Source: Enterobacter ludwigii
GTDB lineage: Bacteria > Pseudomonadota > Gammaproteobacteria > Enterobacterales > Enterobacteriaceae
Direction of reading: 5' to 3'
Length of the DNA: 64,000 nucleotides
Assembly: GCF_001750725.1 (NCBI RefSeq)
Contig: NZ_CP017279.1
Span: forward strand, 4,712,001 to 4,776,000
Below the pieces are notes generated by a model, which ran no database searches, was not told the DNA's origin, and saw nothing but the letters and a program-made list of their open reading frames with translations. Positions within the stretch are counted from its first letter, which is position 1. Each line of letters starts with the position of its first letter. The position numbers and the translations under genes were made by a program. Of this stretch, positions 18,650 through 28,905 are shown piece by piece.

Positions 18650-19714
18650 TTATTTTCTGAATGGGCGGGTGATTAACCCGACAGGGCCGGTGCTATACCA
18701 GCGACGGTTGCCGCGACTGCGTGAATCACGACCGACAGCCTGCGTCAGGCGGTCAAGGATAATGGCGAGGATCACAATGCCGACGCCGCCCACGGTGGCC
18801 AGTCCCATATCAAGACGACCAATGCCGCGCAGCACCATCTGACCCAGCCCGCCGACGGCGATCATTGAGGCAATCACCACCATGGAGAGGGCCAGCATCA
18901 GCGTCTGGTTGACACCCGCCATGATGGTTGGCATCGCCAGCGGAAGCTGAACTTTGAACAGCATCTGGCGCGGGCTGGCACCAAATGAACGCGACGCCTC
19001 GATAAGATCGGCCGGTACCTGGTTAATCCCGAGTATCGTCAGACGAATGACCGGCGGCAGGGCGAAGATAATGGTCACCACGACGCCCGGCACGTTGCCG
19101 ATACCAAACAGCATCACGATCGGCACCAGGTAGACAAACGCGGGGGTGGTCTGCATCGCATCCAGTAGCGGACGAATAATCTTCGCCGCCCGCGGACTGC
19201 GCGCCAGCCAGATCCCCATCGGCAAGCCGATAGCGACGCAGAAGAGCAGGGCGGTGAGCACCAGCGCTAAGGTGATCATTGCCTGCGACCAGGCGCCAAT
19301 CGCGCCGATGGCTATCAGTGAGATCAGCGTGGCGACACCCATGCCGGCGCTGCCAAACTGCCAGGCAATCAGGGAGAAGAGCACAATAGCGACCGGCGCG
19401 GGCATGCCGAGCATCAGCTGCTGGAAACCGTTCAGGATGTAATCCACCGGTACGCGGATCCCCTGGAAGACCGGACGGAAGTGAGTCACTACCCAGTCGA
19501 TCCCCTCCGTGACCCAGCTATCCAGCGGGATCAGCGTCTTATGAAACGGATCCATAATATTGAAGTGCTCTGGCGCAGGAGCCGGTGCACTGTTGAGCCA
19601 GTCCGCCGCGCCGCCATCGGTTGGCGCAGGCGTGGAAGACCCCCACGCATCGGCAGATTGAGCAGCGCTGTCCGCCGCCTCGGTGGTTCCCCACGGGTTA
19701 GATTGATCAGCCAT
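18650..19714 (-). CDS. proW: Glycine betaine/proline ABC permease ProW
   Basis: ProW is the membrane subunit of ProU. The 354-residue protein has the unusual long hydrophilic N-terminus of ProW (about 100 residues, rich in Ala, Asp and Trp) followed by about seven membrane helices and the ATPase-contacting EAA-like loop [21 protein letters not shown]. Its start overlaps the proV stop by 8 bp, suggesting translational coupling. Confidence 0.97.
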   Translation of the reverse strand: MADQSNPWGTTEAADSAAQSADAWGSSTPAPTDGGAADWLNSAPAPAPEHFNIMDPFHKTLIPLDSWVTEGIDWVVTHFRPVFQGIRVPVDYILNGFQQLMLGMPAPVAIVLFSLIAWQFGSAGMGVATLISLIAIGAIGAWSQAMITLALVLTALLFCVAIGLPMGIWLARSPRAAKIIRPLLDAMQTTPAFVYLVPIVMLFGIGNVPGVVVTIIFALPPVIRLTILGINQVPADLIEASRSFGASPRQMLFKVQLPLAMPTIMAGVNQTLMLALSMVVIASMIAVGGLGQMVLRGIGRLDMGLATVGGVGIVILAIILDRLTQAVGRDSRSRGNRRWYSTGPVGLITRPFRK

Positions 19715-20909
19715 TGTTTGTCCCCTCGCGATCTAAAGCCTGCAGCAACATGCGTTTTGAGATGATGCCGACGTACTGTTGTTCCTCACTGACTACCGGT
19801 ACGGCACACGGGGCCTGACCAACGTGAGAGAGCAGCTCGCTGAGCGGCGTTTCGGCGTCCACGGCAAGCGGGGAGTCGATAACTGCCGCATCAATACCCT
19901 GATTTTCGCTGAGTGCGGTTTTCAGGGAGTCGATGGAAACAATGCCAACAAATTTATTACCGCGTTCGATCAGATAACCGTATTCCCGATCTTCATCCTG
20001 CAACAGTTTCAGTGCAGAGCGCGGACCAAAGCCCGGTGTTTTGCGGATAAGACCGTTCGGTGAACGACGGGCGATATCTTTCGCACTAAAGACCTGACTA
20101 ATATCCACGCCGCGGAAGAAGGTGCGCACATAATCATTGGCCGGATTATTCAGAATTTCATCCGGCGTGCCGACCTGCACCACTTCACCATTTTGCATAA
20201 TGGCAATACGGTCACCAATACGCATGGCTTCATCAAGATCGTGGGAAATAAAAACAATAGTACGTTGATGTTTAGCCTGTAATTTTACCAGCTCATCCTG
20301 CATCTCGGTGCGAATTAATGGATCGAGGGCCGAGAAGGCTTCATCCATTAATAAAATGTCTGGGTTAATGGCTAATGCGCGGGCTAATCCGACACGCTGG
20401 CGCATCCCGCCGGAAAGCTCATCCGGGTAGGCATGCGCATAATTCTCGAGGCCCACCTGACGTAATGCATCCAGCGCTTTTTCCTGACGTTCATTAGCGG
20501 TAACGCCCGCTAATTCCATGCCAAAGGCGGCATTATCCAGCACCGTCATATGCGGCATTAGCGCAAATGACTGGAACACCATTGCAATCTTCTTTCTGCG
20601 CACCTCGCGAAGTTCAGCCTCTGATATTCTGGCGATATCAATGCCATCAATCAGTACCTGTCCACGGGTGGGTTCAATCAGGCGATTGAGAAGGCGAACC
20701 ATAGTGGATTTACCCGAACCGGATAACCCCATGATGACAAAAATCTCGCCTTCTTCAATGGCCAGACTGGCGTCTTTAACGCCAAGCGACAGCCCGGTTT
20801 TTTCCAGAATTTGCTCTTTTGAAAGGCCTTTCTCAATATATTTGAATGCGCGCTGAGGATGCTCGCCAAATACTTTATAAAGATTTTTCACTTCTAATTT
20901 AATTGCCAT
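19707..20909 (-). CDS. proV: Glycine betaine/proline ABC ATP-binding protein ProV
   Basis: ProV is the ATPase of ProU. The 400-residue protein has Walker [10 protein letters not shown] near residue 60, the signature [15 protein letters not shown], Walker [13 protein letters not shown], the H-loop region [11 protein letters not shown], and two C-terminal CBS domains (from about residue 280), which sense ionic strength in homologues. It is the first gene of the operon. In E. coli an H-NS-bound element inside proV contributes to osmoregulation; stpA, an H-NS paralogue, is in this window. Confidence 0.98.
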   Translation of the reverse strand: MAIKLEVKNLYKVFGEHPQRAFKYIEKGLSKEQILEKTGLSLGVKDASLAIEEGEIFVIMGLSGSGKSTMVRLLNRLIEPTRGQVLIDGIDIARISEAELREVRRKKIAMVFQSFALMPHMTVLDNAAFGMELAGVTANERQEKALDALRQVGLENYAHAYPDELSGGMRQRVGLARALAINPDILLMDEAFSALDPLIRTEMQDELVKLQAKHQRTIVFISHDLDEAMRIGDRIAIMQNGEVVQVGTPDEILNNPANDYVRTFFRGVDISQVFSAKDIARRSPNGLIRKTPGFGPRSALKLLQDEDREYGYLIERGNKFVGIVSIDSLKTALSENQGIDAAVIDSPLAVDAETPLSELLSHVGQAPCAVPVVSEEQQYVGIISKRMLLQALDREGTNNG

Positions 20910-20977
20910 GCAATAGAGAGTGTCCTGTTATTTGTTTATGTCGATATCATTACCATGGTAAATAGTTAACTGGCATT

Positions 20978-21005
20978 ACCCTAACATACTGAGAATCTGA
21001 GACAA
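20978..21005 (-). promoter_or_regulatory. proU main promoter (P2-like)
   Basis: On the minus strand TTGTCT (21000-21005), a 16-bp spacer and TAGGGT (20978-20983). The -10 TAGGGT and the spacer agree with the osmoregulated E. coli proU promoter as I remember it. The transcript would have a leader of about 65 nt. Confidence 0.8.
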
Positions 21006-21242
21006 CCCTGGGTTTGCTTATGGCAGGAATTTTGCCGTAAGCGAAACGGCTGAATTTCCCATGAGTAAAGGGCTGAGCGTGGTTTGAATTTTTCTGAATT
21101 TTTTGCTTTTGCACAGCGAAATTTCGCCTGAATCGGAGTGATTCAGGCGAATATGAACGGGGAATTACAGTGTAGTTGCCCGTAAAATATTAGGGAGGAA
21201 ATTGTTAGATTTATATTAAATTAATGAACGTTAACCCGCTCA
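21006..21242 (-). terminator. nrdF-proV intergenic region with a probable nrdF terminator hairpin
   Basis: The strongest structure is a perfect 11-bp stem, TCGCCTGAATC with GATTCAGGCGA, at 21124-21150, about 95 bp after the nrdF stop. The minus-strand continuation is AAATTTCG, not a clean T run, so termination is plausible but not certain. No gene is seen in the rest of this stretch. Confidence 0.55.
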
Positions 21243-22211
<969 letters not shown>

Positions 22212-24356
22212 TTACAGCGCGCAGGACACGCAGCCTTCAATTTCGGTGCCTTCCAGCGCACGCTGGCGCAGGCGAATGTAGTAGAGGGTTTTGATCCCTC
22301 TCTTCCAGGCGTAAATCTGCGCCCGGTTAATGTCACGCGTGGTGGCGGTGTCCGGGAAGAAGAGCGTCAGCGACAGCCCCTGATCCACGTGTTTTGTCGC
22401 CTCGGCGTAGGTATCAATAATTTTCTCAGGGCCAATCTCATACGCGTCCTGATACAGGGCCAGATTGTCGTTGGTCATAAACGGGGCAGGGTAGTAAACG
22501 CGCCCGGTCTTACCTTCCTTGCGGATCTCAATCTTCGACACAATCGGGTGGATACTCGACGTGGCGTGGTTAATGTAAGAGATTGACCCGGTTGGCGGTA
22601 CGGCCTGCAGATTCTGGTTATAGATGCCGTAACGCATCACATCGTCCCGCAGCTGCTGCCACATCTCGCGGGTGGGCAGGAGAACCCCGGCATCGGCAAA
22701 CAGCTGGCGCACTTTGTCGGTTTTCGGCTGCCAGTCTCCTTCCAGATATGGCCTGAAGTACTCACCGCTGGCGTAACGCGACTGTTCAAAGCCCGCAAAG
22801 CGCTGGTTACGCTCGCGCGCCAGCATCATAGAGGTATGCAGCGCATGCCAGGTAATGGTGTAAAAATAGAGGTTGGTGAAATCCAGTCCTTCCGGGCTAC
22901 CGTAGGCGATACCTTCCCGCGCCAGATAGCCGTGCAGGTTCATCTGCCCAAGGCCGATGGCGTGCGAGGCGGCATTACCGGCTTCAATGGACGGCACGCT
23001 GCGGATGTGGCTCATGTCTGACACCGCGGTCAGCCCGCGAATGGCGGTCTCCACCGTGCGGCCAAAATCGGGGGAATCCATGGTGTGGGCAATATTCAGC
23101 GACCCGAGGTTACAGGAGATATCTTTGCCGATGTCGGCGTAGTCCAGGTTTTCGTCATACGTTGATGCGCTGTTCACCTGCAATATCTCCGAGCAGAGGT
23201 TGCTCATATTGATTCGCCCGGCAATCGGGTTCGCACGGTTGACCGTATCTTCATACATGATGTACGGATAGCCGGACTCAAACTGAATTTCGGCCAGCGT
23301 CTGGAAGAAATCGCGGGCGTTAATGTACTTCTTACGAATGCGATCGTCGGCCACCAGATCGTGATACAGGGCGCTTATCGCCACATCACCAAACGCTTTC
23401 CCGTAAATACGCTCAATGTCGTAGGGCGAGAAGAGCGCCATCTCGGCATTTTCTTTGGCGAGCGCAAAGGTGATATCCGGAATCACCACCCCAAGCGACA
23501 GGGTCTTAATGCGGATTTTTTCATCGGCGTTTTCACGTTTGGTATCCAGGAAGCGCAGGATATCCGGATGGTGCGCGTGCAGATAGACCGCCCCCGCGCC
23601 CTGACGCGCCCCCAGCTGGTTGGCATACGAGAAAGCATCTTCCAGCATTTTCATGACCGGAATCACGCCGGAGGACTGGTTTTCGATGCGCTTAATTGGC
23701 GCACCGGCTTCACGCAGGTTCGACAGCAGAAACGCCACACCGCCGCCGCGTTTAGAAAGCTGCAGCGCCGAATTCACCGCGCGACCAATCGACTCCATAT
23801 TGTCTTCGATGCGCAGCAGGAAGCAGGATACCAGCTCGCCGCGTTGGGCTTTTCCGCAATTAAGAAAGGTCGGTGTGGCGGGCTGGAAACGGCCGGAGAG
23901 CATCTCATCCATCAGGCATTCTGCCAGGGTTTCATCGCCCTGCGCGAGCGTCAGGGCAACCATCACCACGCGGTCCTCGAAGCTTTCAAGATAGCGTTTG
24001 CCGTCGAATGTTTTCAGGGTATAGCTGGTGTAAAACTTCCATGCGCCAAGAAACGTCTGGAAACGAAAACCACGGCTATGGGCTTGCCCGAACAGCGTCT
24101 CCACAAAGGCACGATCGTACCGGGCCAGCACGCGCTCTTCGTAATAGCCTTCCTTGACCAGATAATCGAGACGTTCATTCTGGCTTGCAAAGGTCATGCT
24201 GTTGGGGCGGACGTGGGTGGCGATAAACGCCTCCACCGCCTCATGATCTTTGCCAAACTGAATGTGCCCCTCACGGTCATAGAGGTTCAGCATCGCGTTT
24301 AATGCGTGGTAATCCGGTGTCGCCTGAATTACACGTTCTGCGGTTGTCGTTGCCAA
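22212..24356 (-). CDS. nrdE: Class Ib ribonucleotide reductase, catalytic subunit NrdE
   Basis: NrdE reduces ribonucleoside diphosphates to deoxy forms under iron limitation or oxidative stress. The 714 residues equal the E. coli length. Visible catalytic features are the redox Cys in [10 protein letters not shown], the N-C-E triad in MSNLCSEIL, and the C-terminal shuttle cysteines GCVSCAL. Like other class Ib enzymes it lacks the N-terminal ATP cone of NrdA. It overlaps nrdI by 28 bp. Confidence 0.98.
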   Translation of the reverse strand: MATTTAERVIQATPDYHALNAMLNLYDREGHIQFGKDHEAVEAFIATHVRPNSMTFASQNERLDYLVKEGYYEERVLARYDRAFVETLFGQAHSRGFRFQTFLGAWKFYTSYTLKTFDGKRYLESFEDRVVMVALTLAQGDETLAECLMDEMLSGRFQPATPTFLNCGKAQRGELVSCFLLRIEDNMESIGRAVNSALQLSKRGGGVAFLLSNLREAGAPIKRIENQSSGVIPVMKMLEDAFSYANQLGARQGAGAVYLHAHHPDILRFLDTKRENADEKIRIKTLSLGVVIPDITFALAKENAEMALFSPYDIERIYGKAFGDVAISALYHDLVADDRIRKKYINARDFFQTLAEIQFESGYPYIMYEDTVNRANPIAGRINMSNLCSEILQVNSASTYDENLDYADIGKDISCNLGSLNIAHTMDSPDFGRTVETAIRGLTAVSDMSHIRSVPSIEAGNAASHAIGLGQMNLHGYLAREGIAYGSPEGLDFTNLYFYTITWHALHTSMMLARERNQRFAGFEQSRYASGEYFRPYLEGDWQPKTDKVRQLFADAGVLLPTREMWQQLRDDVMRYGIYNQNLQAVPPTGSISYINHATSSIHPIVSKIEIRKEGKTGRVYYPAPFMTNDNLALYQDAYEIGPEKIIDTYAEATKHVDQGLSLTLFFPDTATTRDINRAQIYAWKRGIKTLYYIRLRQRALEGTEIEGCVSCAL

Positions 24357-24739
24357 AATTCGTTCACTCCTTTACGCACGTTCTCTACGTCCTGCTGTGT
24401 CCCCATCAGTTCAAAACGATAGAGATACGGCACGCCGCATTTTTGAGAAATGACATCCCCGGCACGGCCAAAGGCATCGCCGAAATTGCGATTGCCCGCC
24501 GCGATAACGCCGCGAATAAGCTGTCGGTTGTGGGGATCGTTGAGAAAGCGGATCACCTGGCGAGGCACGGCCCCCGCGGTGCCACCTCCACCATAGCTCG
24601 GGACCACCAGAATGTAGGGTTCGTCTACCCGGATCCGTTCCCGCTCATTAAGCGGGATACGTATCGCAGGCAGCCCGACGCGCTCAATAAAGCGGAGCGT
24701 GTTTTCCGAGCTGCTGGAGAAGTAGACCAGCCCACTCAT
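24329..24739 (-). CDS. nrdI: Flavodoxin-like NrdI
   Basis: NrdI is the flavoprotein that supplies oxidant for assembling the Mn2-tyrosyl radical of NrdF. The 136-residue product aligns with E. coli NrdI. FMN-binding loops are visible: YFSSSSENT (phosphate loop), PSYGGGG and GNRNFG. It overlaps nrdH by 4 bp and nrdE by 28 bp, so the operon is tightly coupled. Confidence 0.97.
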   Translation of the reverse strand: MSGLVYFSSSSENTLRFIERVGLPAIRIPLNERERIRVDEPYILVVPSYGGGGTAGAVPRQVIRFLNDPHNRQLIRGVIAAGNRNFGDAFGRAGDVISQKCGVPYLYRFELMGTQQDVENVRKGVNEFWQRQPQNV

Positions 24740-24975
24740 GCCCTGGCGGCCTGGGCGGCGAGGCGGTTAATCATGTCGGGGCGAAAGCCGGACCAGCTGG
24801 TCTCCCCGGCGACGACGACCGGCAACTGGCGAAAACCTTGCGCCCGCAGGGTATCGGCAGCTTCGGGCTGCAGGTCAATGTTCACCATCTCAAAGGCCAC
24901 TCCACGGCTTTCCATTGCACGTTTTGTCGCGTGGCACTGAACACAATCGTTACGAGTGTAAATAATAATGCTCAT
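24736..24975 (-). CDS. nrdH: Glutaredoxin-like electron donor NrdH
   Basis: NrdH donates electrons to NrdE and is itself reduced by thioredoxin reductase. The 79-residue sequence has the redox motif CVQC at residues 11-14 and the NrdH signature [10 protein letters not shown] near the end. I chose the ATG at 24975 (MSIIIYTRN), which matches the E. coli N-terminus; an in-frame ATG at 24990 adds five residues and has no ribosome binding site. Confidence 0.95.
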   Translation of the reverse strand: MSIIIYTRNDCVQCHATKRAMESRGVAFEMVNIDLQPEAADTLRAQGFRQLPVVVAGETSWSGFRPDMINRLAAQAARA

Positions 24976-25049
24976 GATTCGTATTTCCATTTAAAATGAG
25001 AGAGCGGCGCGAATCATCGCGTCAGGTTGTGTGTATCTTGCTAAAGGGA

Positions 25050-25094
25050 ATACTAGATGTAGTTGTCTTAAGATTCAACCATACAAGATATGGG
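25050..25094 (-). promoter_or_regulatory. Candidate NrdR boxes upstream of nrdH
   Basis: Two imperfect palindromes lie 77-119 bp upstream of nrdH: ACTAGATGTAGT (25052-25063) and CCATACAAGATATGG (25079-25093). Paired AT-rich NrdR boxes about three helical turns apart are the rule for nrdHIEF operons; the centre distance here is about 29 bp, slightly short, so the assignment is tentative. Confidence 0.4.
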
Positions 25095-25175
25095 AATTTC
25101 AGATTAATATGGCCCCGATGATGAGCATAGCGGGGCAGGGCGGGCTGTACGGCTTTTTCAGGCGCGCAGGCAAAG

Positions 25176-25205
25176 AAAAGCCCCGGAGGCTGACGCGACC
25201 GGGGC
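25176..25205 (-). terminator. ygaM terminator
   Basis: On the minus strand, GCCCCGG and CCGGGGC form a stem at 25180-25205, followed by TTTTCTTTG. It lies 22 bp after the ygaM stop. Confidence 0.8.
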
Positions 25206-25227
25206 GGATTCGGACAGGCTGAGACGA

Positions 25228-25554
25228 CTATTTGCGCAGGCTAAGCAGCGCCCCCACGAAGATACCCACCGCGGCTACCGTACCAAGCGTACAGAGGGGT
25301 TTTTCGCGAACGAAGGTATTGGCGCAGCTGATGGCATCGCAGGCAGCCTGCGTGGTGCGCGAACGCCCATTCATGCGGGCGCGGGTTTCACGTAGCAAAG
25401 ACTGAGCCTTACGTTTTGCGGCATCCGCTTCGTCCTTCGCACCGGAACCCCAGGATTTCAGCACTTCTTCCAGCGAGTCCGCTAATTGGCTGACATCGTT
25501 ACGAATATCCTGTGTGTCGTCGTTAATATCGTTTCGGTTCGGTCTGTTAAACAT
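25228..25554 (-). CDS. ygaM: YgaM, ElaB/YqjD/DUF883 family ribosome-associated membrane protein
   Basis: This 108-residue protein aligns with E. coli YgaM (109). It has an amphipathic, charged helical body (residues 1-80) and a C-terminal membrane anchor (VGIFVGALLSLRK). The paralogues ElaB and YqjD are tail-anchored stationary-phase proteins that tether ribosomes to the inner membrane; YgaM itself is less studied. It is monocistronic, between nrdH and the divergent ygaC. Confidence 0.94.
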   Translation of the reverse strand: MFNRPNRNDINDDTQDIRNDVSQLADSLEEVLKSWGSGAKDEADAAKRKAQSLLRETRARMNGRSRTTQAACDAISCANTFVREKPLCTLGTVAAVGIFVGALLSLRK

Positions 25555-25714
25555 ACGATCCTCCGTAATTTTGCGTTCCCGTTTAGTTTAGTCCAGAAAT
25601 TTAATATCTGAAGCGCGTCACGCGTTATCTGGCAGTTTATGGAATATTCTGAAAGCCCTGCTAATGCTGAATACTGTAAGGTTGCCGGGCAGGAAAAGAT
25701 AACGAGGAAAAGAT

Positions 25715-26059
25715 ATGTATTTACGACCTGATGAGGTGGCGCGCGTTCTTGAAAAAGAGGGATTCACCATGGATGAGGTGACATCAAAAGCGTATGGATA
25801 TCGCCGTGGCGAGAATTATGTTTACGTTAATCGTGAAGCAAGAATGGGACGTACCGCTCTCATTATTCACCCGACGCTGAAAGACAGAAGTTTGTCATTT
25901 GCTGAGCCTGCCTCGGATATTAAAACCTGCGATCATTATCAGCAATTCCCACTGTATTTAGGTGGTGAAACGCATGAACATTATGGTATTCCGCATGGCT
26001 TCAGTTCGCGTATGGCACTGGAGCGGTTTTTGAAGGGACTGTTTGGCGACGTACAGTAA
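25715..26059 (+). CDS. ygaC: YgaC, DUF2002 family protein
   Basis: A 114-residue soluble protein matching E. coli YgaC (114). It starts [17 protein letters not shown] and has a compact alpha/beta pattern without signal peptide or membrane segment. E. coli ygaC is reported as a Fur-regulated gene; function unknown. AGCGAGGAAAAG-like spacing (CGAGGAAAAG) precedes the ATG. Confidence 0.93.
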   Translation: MYLRPDEVARVLEKEGFTMDEVTSKAYGYRRGENYVYVNREARMGRTALIIHPTLKDRSLSFAEPASDIKTCDHYQQFPLYLGGETHEHYGIPHGFSSRMALERFLKGLFGDVQ

Positions 26060-26063
26060 ATCT

Positions 26064-26085
26064 GCGACTGGCATTCGCCAGTCGC
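26064..26085. terminator. Hairpin between convergent ygaC and alaE
   Basis: GCGACTGGC and GCCAGTCGC form a 9-bp stem with a 4-nt loop in the 32-bp gap between the two stops. It can serve either strand, although neither side has a clear T tract. Confidence 0.6.
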
Positions 26086-26091
26086 CTCACA

Positions 26092-26541
26092 TCATGCTTT
26101 GGCCTGGCTGTACTGGCTGACCTTAAACAGGCGGCGACAGTAGTCGAGAAAATAGCCATACACCGCACCCATCAGCATTGAAATCACGATATTTGAACTG
26201 ACCGCTGCGACGATTTGATGCCAGTCTGCGCCCACTGTCAGCAGAATAGCCACGTAAACCGGCGACTGGAACGTCACGTATGCCAGAACGTCGGCGAGGT
26301 TTTTCACCCACCCTGACGGGCTAATACGACGCGCAAAGCGCATGACCGCATCGCGGTATAATCCGTAAGGCCACGCAATAATAATGTTGACCGGAATTGC
26401 CACCAGACGAGAAGAAAGTGACTGCTCAAAGGACATTCCGGAGAGGAAAATTTCGATCAGCATGTTCACGACGGAACAGTAAACAACCATCGCGAAGGTA
26501 TCCGCTACCGCATGGCGCAGGCGAGATTGCGGTGAGAACAT
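26092..26541 (-). CDS. alaE: L-alanine exporter AlaE
   Basis: AlaE exports L-alanine and protects from toxic accumulation. The 149-residue protein equals E. coli AlaE (YgaW) in length and sequence and has four membrane helices. The ATG at 26541 ([12 protein letters not shown]) has AAGGAG 7 bp upstream; the in-frame ATG at 26565 adds eight residues without support. It is divergent from stpA. Confidence 0.97.
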   Translation of the reverse strand: MFSPQSRLRHAVADTFAMVVYCSVVNMLIEIFLSGMSFEQSLSSRLVAIPVNIIIAWPYGLYRDAVMRFARRISPSGWVKNLADVLAYVTFQSPVYVAILLTVGADWHQIVAAVSSNIVISMLMGAVYGYFLDYCRRLFKVSQYSQAKA

Positions 26542-27034
26542 GTCTGAACTCCTTGAGAAGAACACAATAGAAACGATTTTCCCTCAGCGGTTAGTGCTTT
26601 AGGTTGGTTTGTCAGGCATGTATAGCGTATATCTCTGCCTTTGAACTAACAACTAGTTATTAATTTTTATTTAGTCGCGTTTTGTCCACAAAATTCTCTA
26701 AAATTGCGTGTTTTTTGTTCGGTTCGTTATAATCTGTCCCTGCTGTCAGTTTTTGTATGTAAATCAATCTGTTGATCTTGAGCGTGCCGAAGCGAACGTT
26801 CTGCCCGAACGACGGCAGTGCAGCATGCTTTGATTTGGATTAAATCTAACCGTTTATACTGAGATAAAGATTGAATCCGGCGGTATCGACAGTTATCCGC
26901 GGATATTATTAAACGCGATATTTTAAAACATTTACATTTTTAGCAAGACGTGCCCGCGGGTAGATATTCCAGGCGAAATGAATTATTCTCTTGTCGATTT
27001 TTCGATTTACCCTAAAGAAAAGGTTTTCAAATAT
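26542..27034 (+). promoter_or_regulatory. Long AT-rich intergenic region with stpA promoter candidate
   Basis: The 493 bp between divergent alaE and stpA carry no convincing gene. A sigma-70 candidate on the plus strand is TTGCGT (26704-26709), 18 bp, TATAAT (26728-26733), implying a leader of about 295 nt before the stpA ATG. A second -10-like TATACT lies at 26855-26860. The AT-rich, curved-looking sequence would suit binding by H-NS or StpA itself. Confidence 0.55.
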
Positions 27035-27439
27035 ATGTCTTTGACGTTACAGAATCTTAATAATATCCGAACTCTGCGTGCGATGGCGCGTGAATTATCC
27101 CTGGACGTTCTTGAAGAAATGCTGGAAAAAGTCAGGGTCGTTGCTGAAGAGAAACGGAGTGAGCTGGCGGAATTAGAGCAACAACGCGCTGAGCAGCAGG
27201 AAAAAATTAATGCCCTGCTGGAACTGATGAAAGCTGATGGTATTTCACCGTCCGATCTCCTCGGTTCAGATATGGCGCAGGCCGGTAAGCCAGCGAAAAA
27301 ACGTAAACCGCGTGAAGCGAAATATCGCTTTATTGATCTCAACGGTGAAGAGAAAACATGGACCGGTCAGGGGCGTACGCCAAAGCCTATTGCCAATGCA
27401 CTGGCAAACGGTAAATCACTGGATGATTTTCTGATTTAA
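27035..27439 (+). CDS. stpA: H-NS paralogue StpA
   Basis: StpA is a nucleoid protein and RNA chaperone that silences AT-rich DNA together with H-NS. The 134-residue protein has the E. coli StpA length, an N-terminal coiled-coil oligomerisation domain (LEEMLEKVRVVAEEKRSELAELE), a basic linker (KPAKKRKPREAKY) and the DNA-binding motif TWTGQGRTPKPI near residues 108-119. The ATG at 27035 matches the E. coli start (MSLTLQNLNNIRTL); the frame is open further upstream to an ATG at 26978, giving an extension unlike the family. Its synteny with alaE and ygaP separates it from hns. Confidence 0.95.
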   Translation: MSLTLQNLNNIRTLRAMARELSLDVLEEMLEKVRVVAEEKRSELAELEQQRAEQQEKINALLELMKADGISPSDLLGSDMAQAGKPAKKRKPREAKYRFIDLNGEEKTWTGQGRTPKPIANALANGKSLDDFLI

Positions 27440-27447
27440 TCCATGAG

Positions 27448-27469
27448 CCGGGCGGAAGACACCGCCCGG
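27448..27469 (+). terminator. Terminator between stpA and the DUF2158 gene
   Basis: CCGGGCGG and CCGCCCGG form an 8-bp GC stem with a 6-nt loop, 9 bp after the stpA stop, followed by TTGCCTGTTTA. It lies between two convergent genes and may act on both. Confidence 0.75.
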
Positions 27470-27477
27470 TTGCCTGT

Positions 27478-27657
27478 TTAGCAGACGCCGAAATCACCCT
27501 CTTCGGTATACAGGGCCAGGTCTGCGGCCTTCAGGGTAAATTTCTCGCCTTGCTCATTGCTGGCCTGAACCGCCACAACGCTATCGCCGTTCACTTCGAG
27601 TACTTTCAGTTTTGGGCCGCCTTTACGCGGTTGCACATAATCACCGACAGAAAACAT
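27478..27657 (-). CDS. Small DUF2158-type protein (59 aa)
   Basis: A 59-residue frame read on the minus strand begins MFSVGDYVQPRKGGPK and ends EEGDFGVC. It has an excellent GAGGAGGT ribosome binding site 4 bp before the ATG. The pattern V-G-D-x-V near the start followed by GGP fits the DUF2158/YodC-like small SH3-like barrel family. No signal or membrane segment. Function unknown. It is convergent with stpA and lies downstream of the ygaV-ygaP pair. Confidence 0.85.
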   Translation of the reverse strand: MFSVGDYVQPRKGGPKLKVLEVNGDSVVAVQASNEQGEKFTLKAADLALYTEEGDFGVC

Positions 27658-27736
27658 ACTACCTCCTCATCGTTTCAATGATCTTCACCTTAGCCCACGT
27701 CTGATGCCGGGTACAGCGTATTTCACCGATTACTGC

Positions 27737-28258
27737 TTACGAGGTACGCCGGTTCCAGGGCATCACTTTCAGCAGTCTCGCCATTCCGCAAAACCCGGTC
27801 AGCCCGGCAAACAGCAGCCCGGCACCCACAAAGCCGCTCAGCAGGAAAAAGCCGCTGGAGAGCGTAAAGCCCAGCACGACCCCGCACAGGGTGAGCAGCC
27901 CGGCGGCAATTTGTACCTGGCGCATCAACGGCAGCGGCTGTGATGTGTCTTCCTGCGTGATCAACCCAGCCTGCTTCCACCCCTGAATTCCGCCTTCAAC
28001 GATAAACGCCTGAGCAGGCGCGGCAGCCTGAGCAAGGCGGGCTGCGTTCGAGGATGTCCGGGCGCCAGACTGGCAGTGAAAAATCACCGTTTCGCCCGCG
28101 TGCGTCTCAAGCCCGCCGGGTAAGGTGTCCAGCGGCACGGACCGGGCGGCGGGAATATGCTCGCGGGCATATTCGTCGGGATCGCGAATATCGATCAGTT
28201 TTGCACCTTCAGCAACGAGCGCATTGGCCTGCAGGGGTGAAATGAGCGGTAGTGACAT
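27737..28258 (-). CDS. ygaP: Membrane-anchored rhodanese YgaP
   Basis: YgaP is a membrane-bound sulfurtransferase. The 173-residue protein has an N-terminal rhodanese domain ([16 protein letters not shown], active-site loop [12 protein letters not shown] with the catalytic Cys) and a C-terminal hairpin of two membrane helices ([17 protein letters not shown] and [21 protein letters not shown]). E. coli YgaP has 174 residues. It follows ygaV by 9 bp in one operon; in E. coli YgaV controls it. Confidence 0.96.
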   Translation of the reverse strand: MSLPLISPLQANALVAEGAKLIDIRDPDEYAREHIPAARSVPLDTLPGGLETHAGETVIFHCQSGARTSSNAARLAQAAAPAQAFIVEGGIQGWKQAGLITQEDTSQPLPLMRQVQIAAGLLTLCGVVLGFTLSSGFFLLSGFVGAGLLFAGLTGFCGMARLLKVMPWNRRTS

Positions 28259-28267
28259 GGTGGCTCC

Positions 28268-28567
28268 TTACGGGCAATAGAGGCTTTTCAGGGTGCTGAT
28301 CAGCTGATGCACCGCATCGTTTTTAATGAAATACAGAATGCGCTGCGCTTCACGGGTGCTGTCGATAAGCCCCTCTTCACGCATACGCGCCAGATGTTGT
28401 GACGTGGCGGATGGGCTAAGCCCCGTCGCCCGCGCCAGATCGCCCGCGCTGGTACCCGGTGCACCGCACAGCATGCAGAGGATCAGCAACCGACGCGGAT
28501 TGCTCATCGCTTTTAACAGGGCTGCGGCCTGTCCGGCGCTGGCCTGAAGTTGTTCGAGTTCAGTCAT
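28268..28567 (-). CDS. ygaV: ArsR-family regulator YgaV
   Basis: A 99-residue winged-helix repressor with the recognition region LARATGLSPSATSQHLARMREEGLI and a Cys pair CMLC near residues 31-34. In E. coli YgaV represses itself and ygaP and reacts to tributyltin and sulfide or redox signals. It is first of the ygaVP operon and divergent from yqaE. Confidence 0.94.
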   Translation of the reverse strand: MTELEQLQASAGQAAALLKAMSNPRRLLILCMLCGAPGTSAGDLARATGLSPSATSQHLARMREEGLIDSTREAQRILYFIKNDAVHQLISTLKSLYCP

Positions 28568-28571
28568 ATTG

Positions 28572-28607
28572 GTTTAGTATTTACTTAATTAAGGAAACTC
28601 TAAACTA
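28572..28607 (-). promoter_or_regulatory. Candidate YgaV operator
   Basis: An AT-rich inverted-repeat region just before ygaV: the 10-bp palindrome CTTAATTAAG (28584-28593) is flanked by TTTAGT and ACTAA half-sites. Position and symmetry fit an autoregulatory ArsR-family operator. Confidence 0.4.
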
Positions 28608-28746
28608 ATGGGGAGGATTAAGCCAGTGTCAAAAGCGTAAAAGAGGGTAAAAGGGCGATAAAGAGATGGCGCAGGCCGTTAAACTGGCTACGCTTAGAGA
28701 ATGTTCTCTTTTGTATTTTCAATTGGTTAGCTTGCACGGAGTCGTT

Positions 28747-28905
28747 ATGGGTTTTTGGCGTATTGTCTTTACTATTATCCTGCCACCGCTGGGTGTGCTG
28801 CTCGGCAAAGGGTTTGGCTGGGCGTTTATCATTAACATCGTTCTGACCTTACTGGGCTACATCCCTGGTCTTATTCACGCGTTTTGGGTGCAAAGCAAAA
28901 ACTAA
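28747..28905 (+). CDS. yqaE: YqaE, PMP3/UPF0057 family small membrane protein
   Basis: This 52-residue protein has two membrane helices (IVFTIILPPLGVLL and AFIINIVLTLLGYIPGLIHAF) and the PMP3 signature LPPLGVLLGKGFGW. It matches E. coli YqaE in length. PMP3 proteins affect membrane potential under stress; the E. coli role is not settled. The ATG at 28747 has GGAG upstream; a longer frame from 28666 has no support. Its stop overlaps that of the convergent LysR gene. Confidence 0.95.
   Translation: MGFWRIVFTIILPPLGVLLGKGFGWAFIINIVLTLLGYIPGLIHAFWVQSKN

Noticed and set aside
23361..24302. 313-codon plus-strand frame opposite nrdE
   Set aside because: Complete overlap with the certain nrdE gene, no recognisable domain, no start context.
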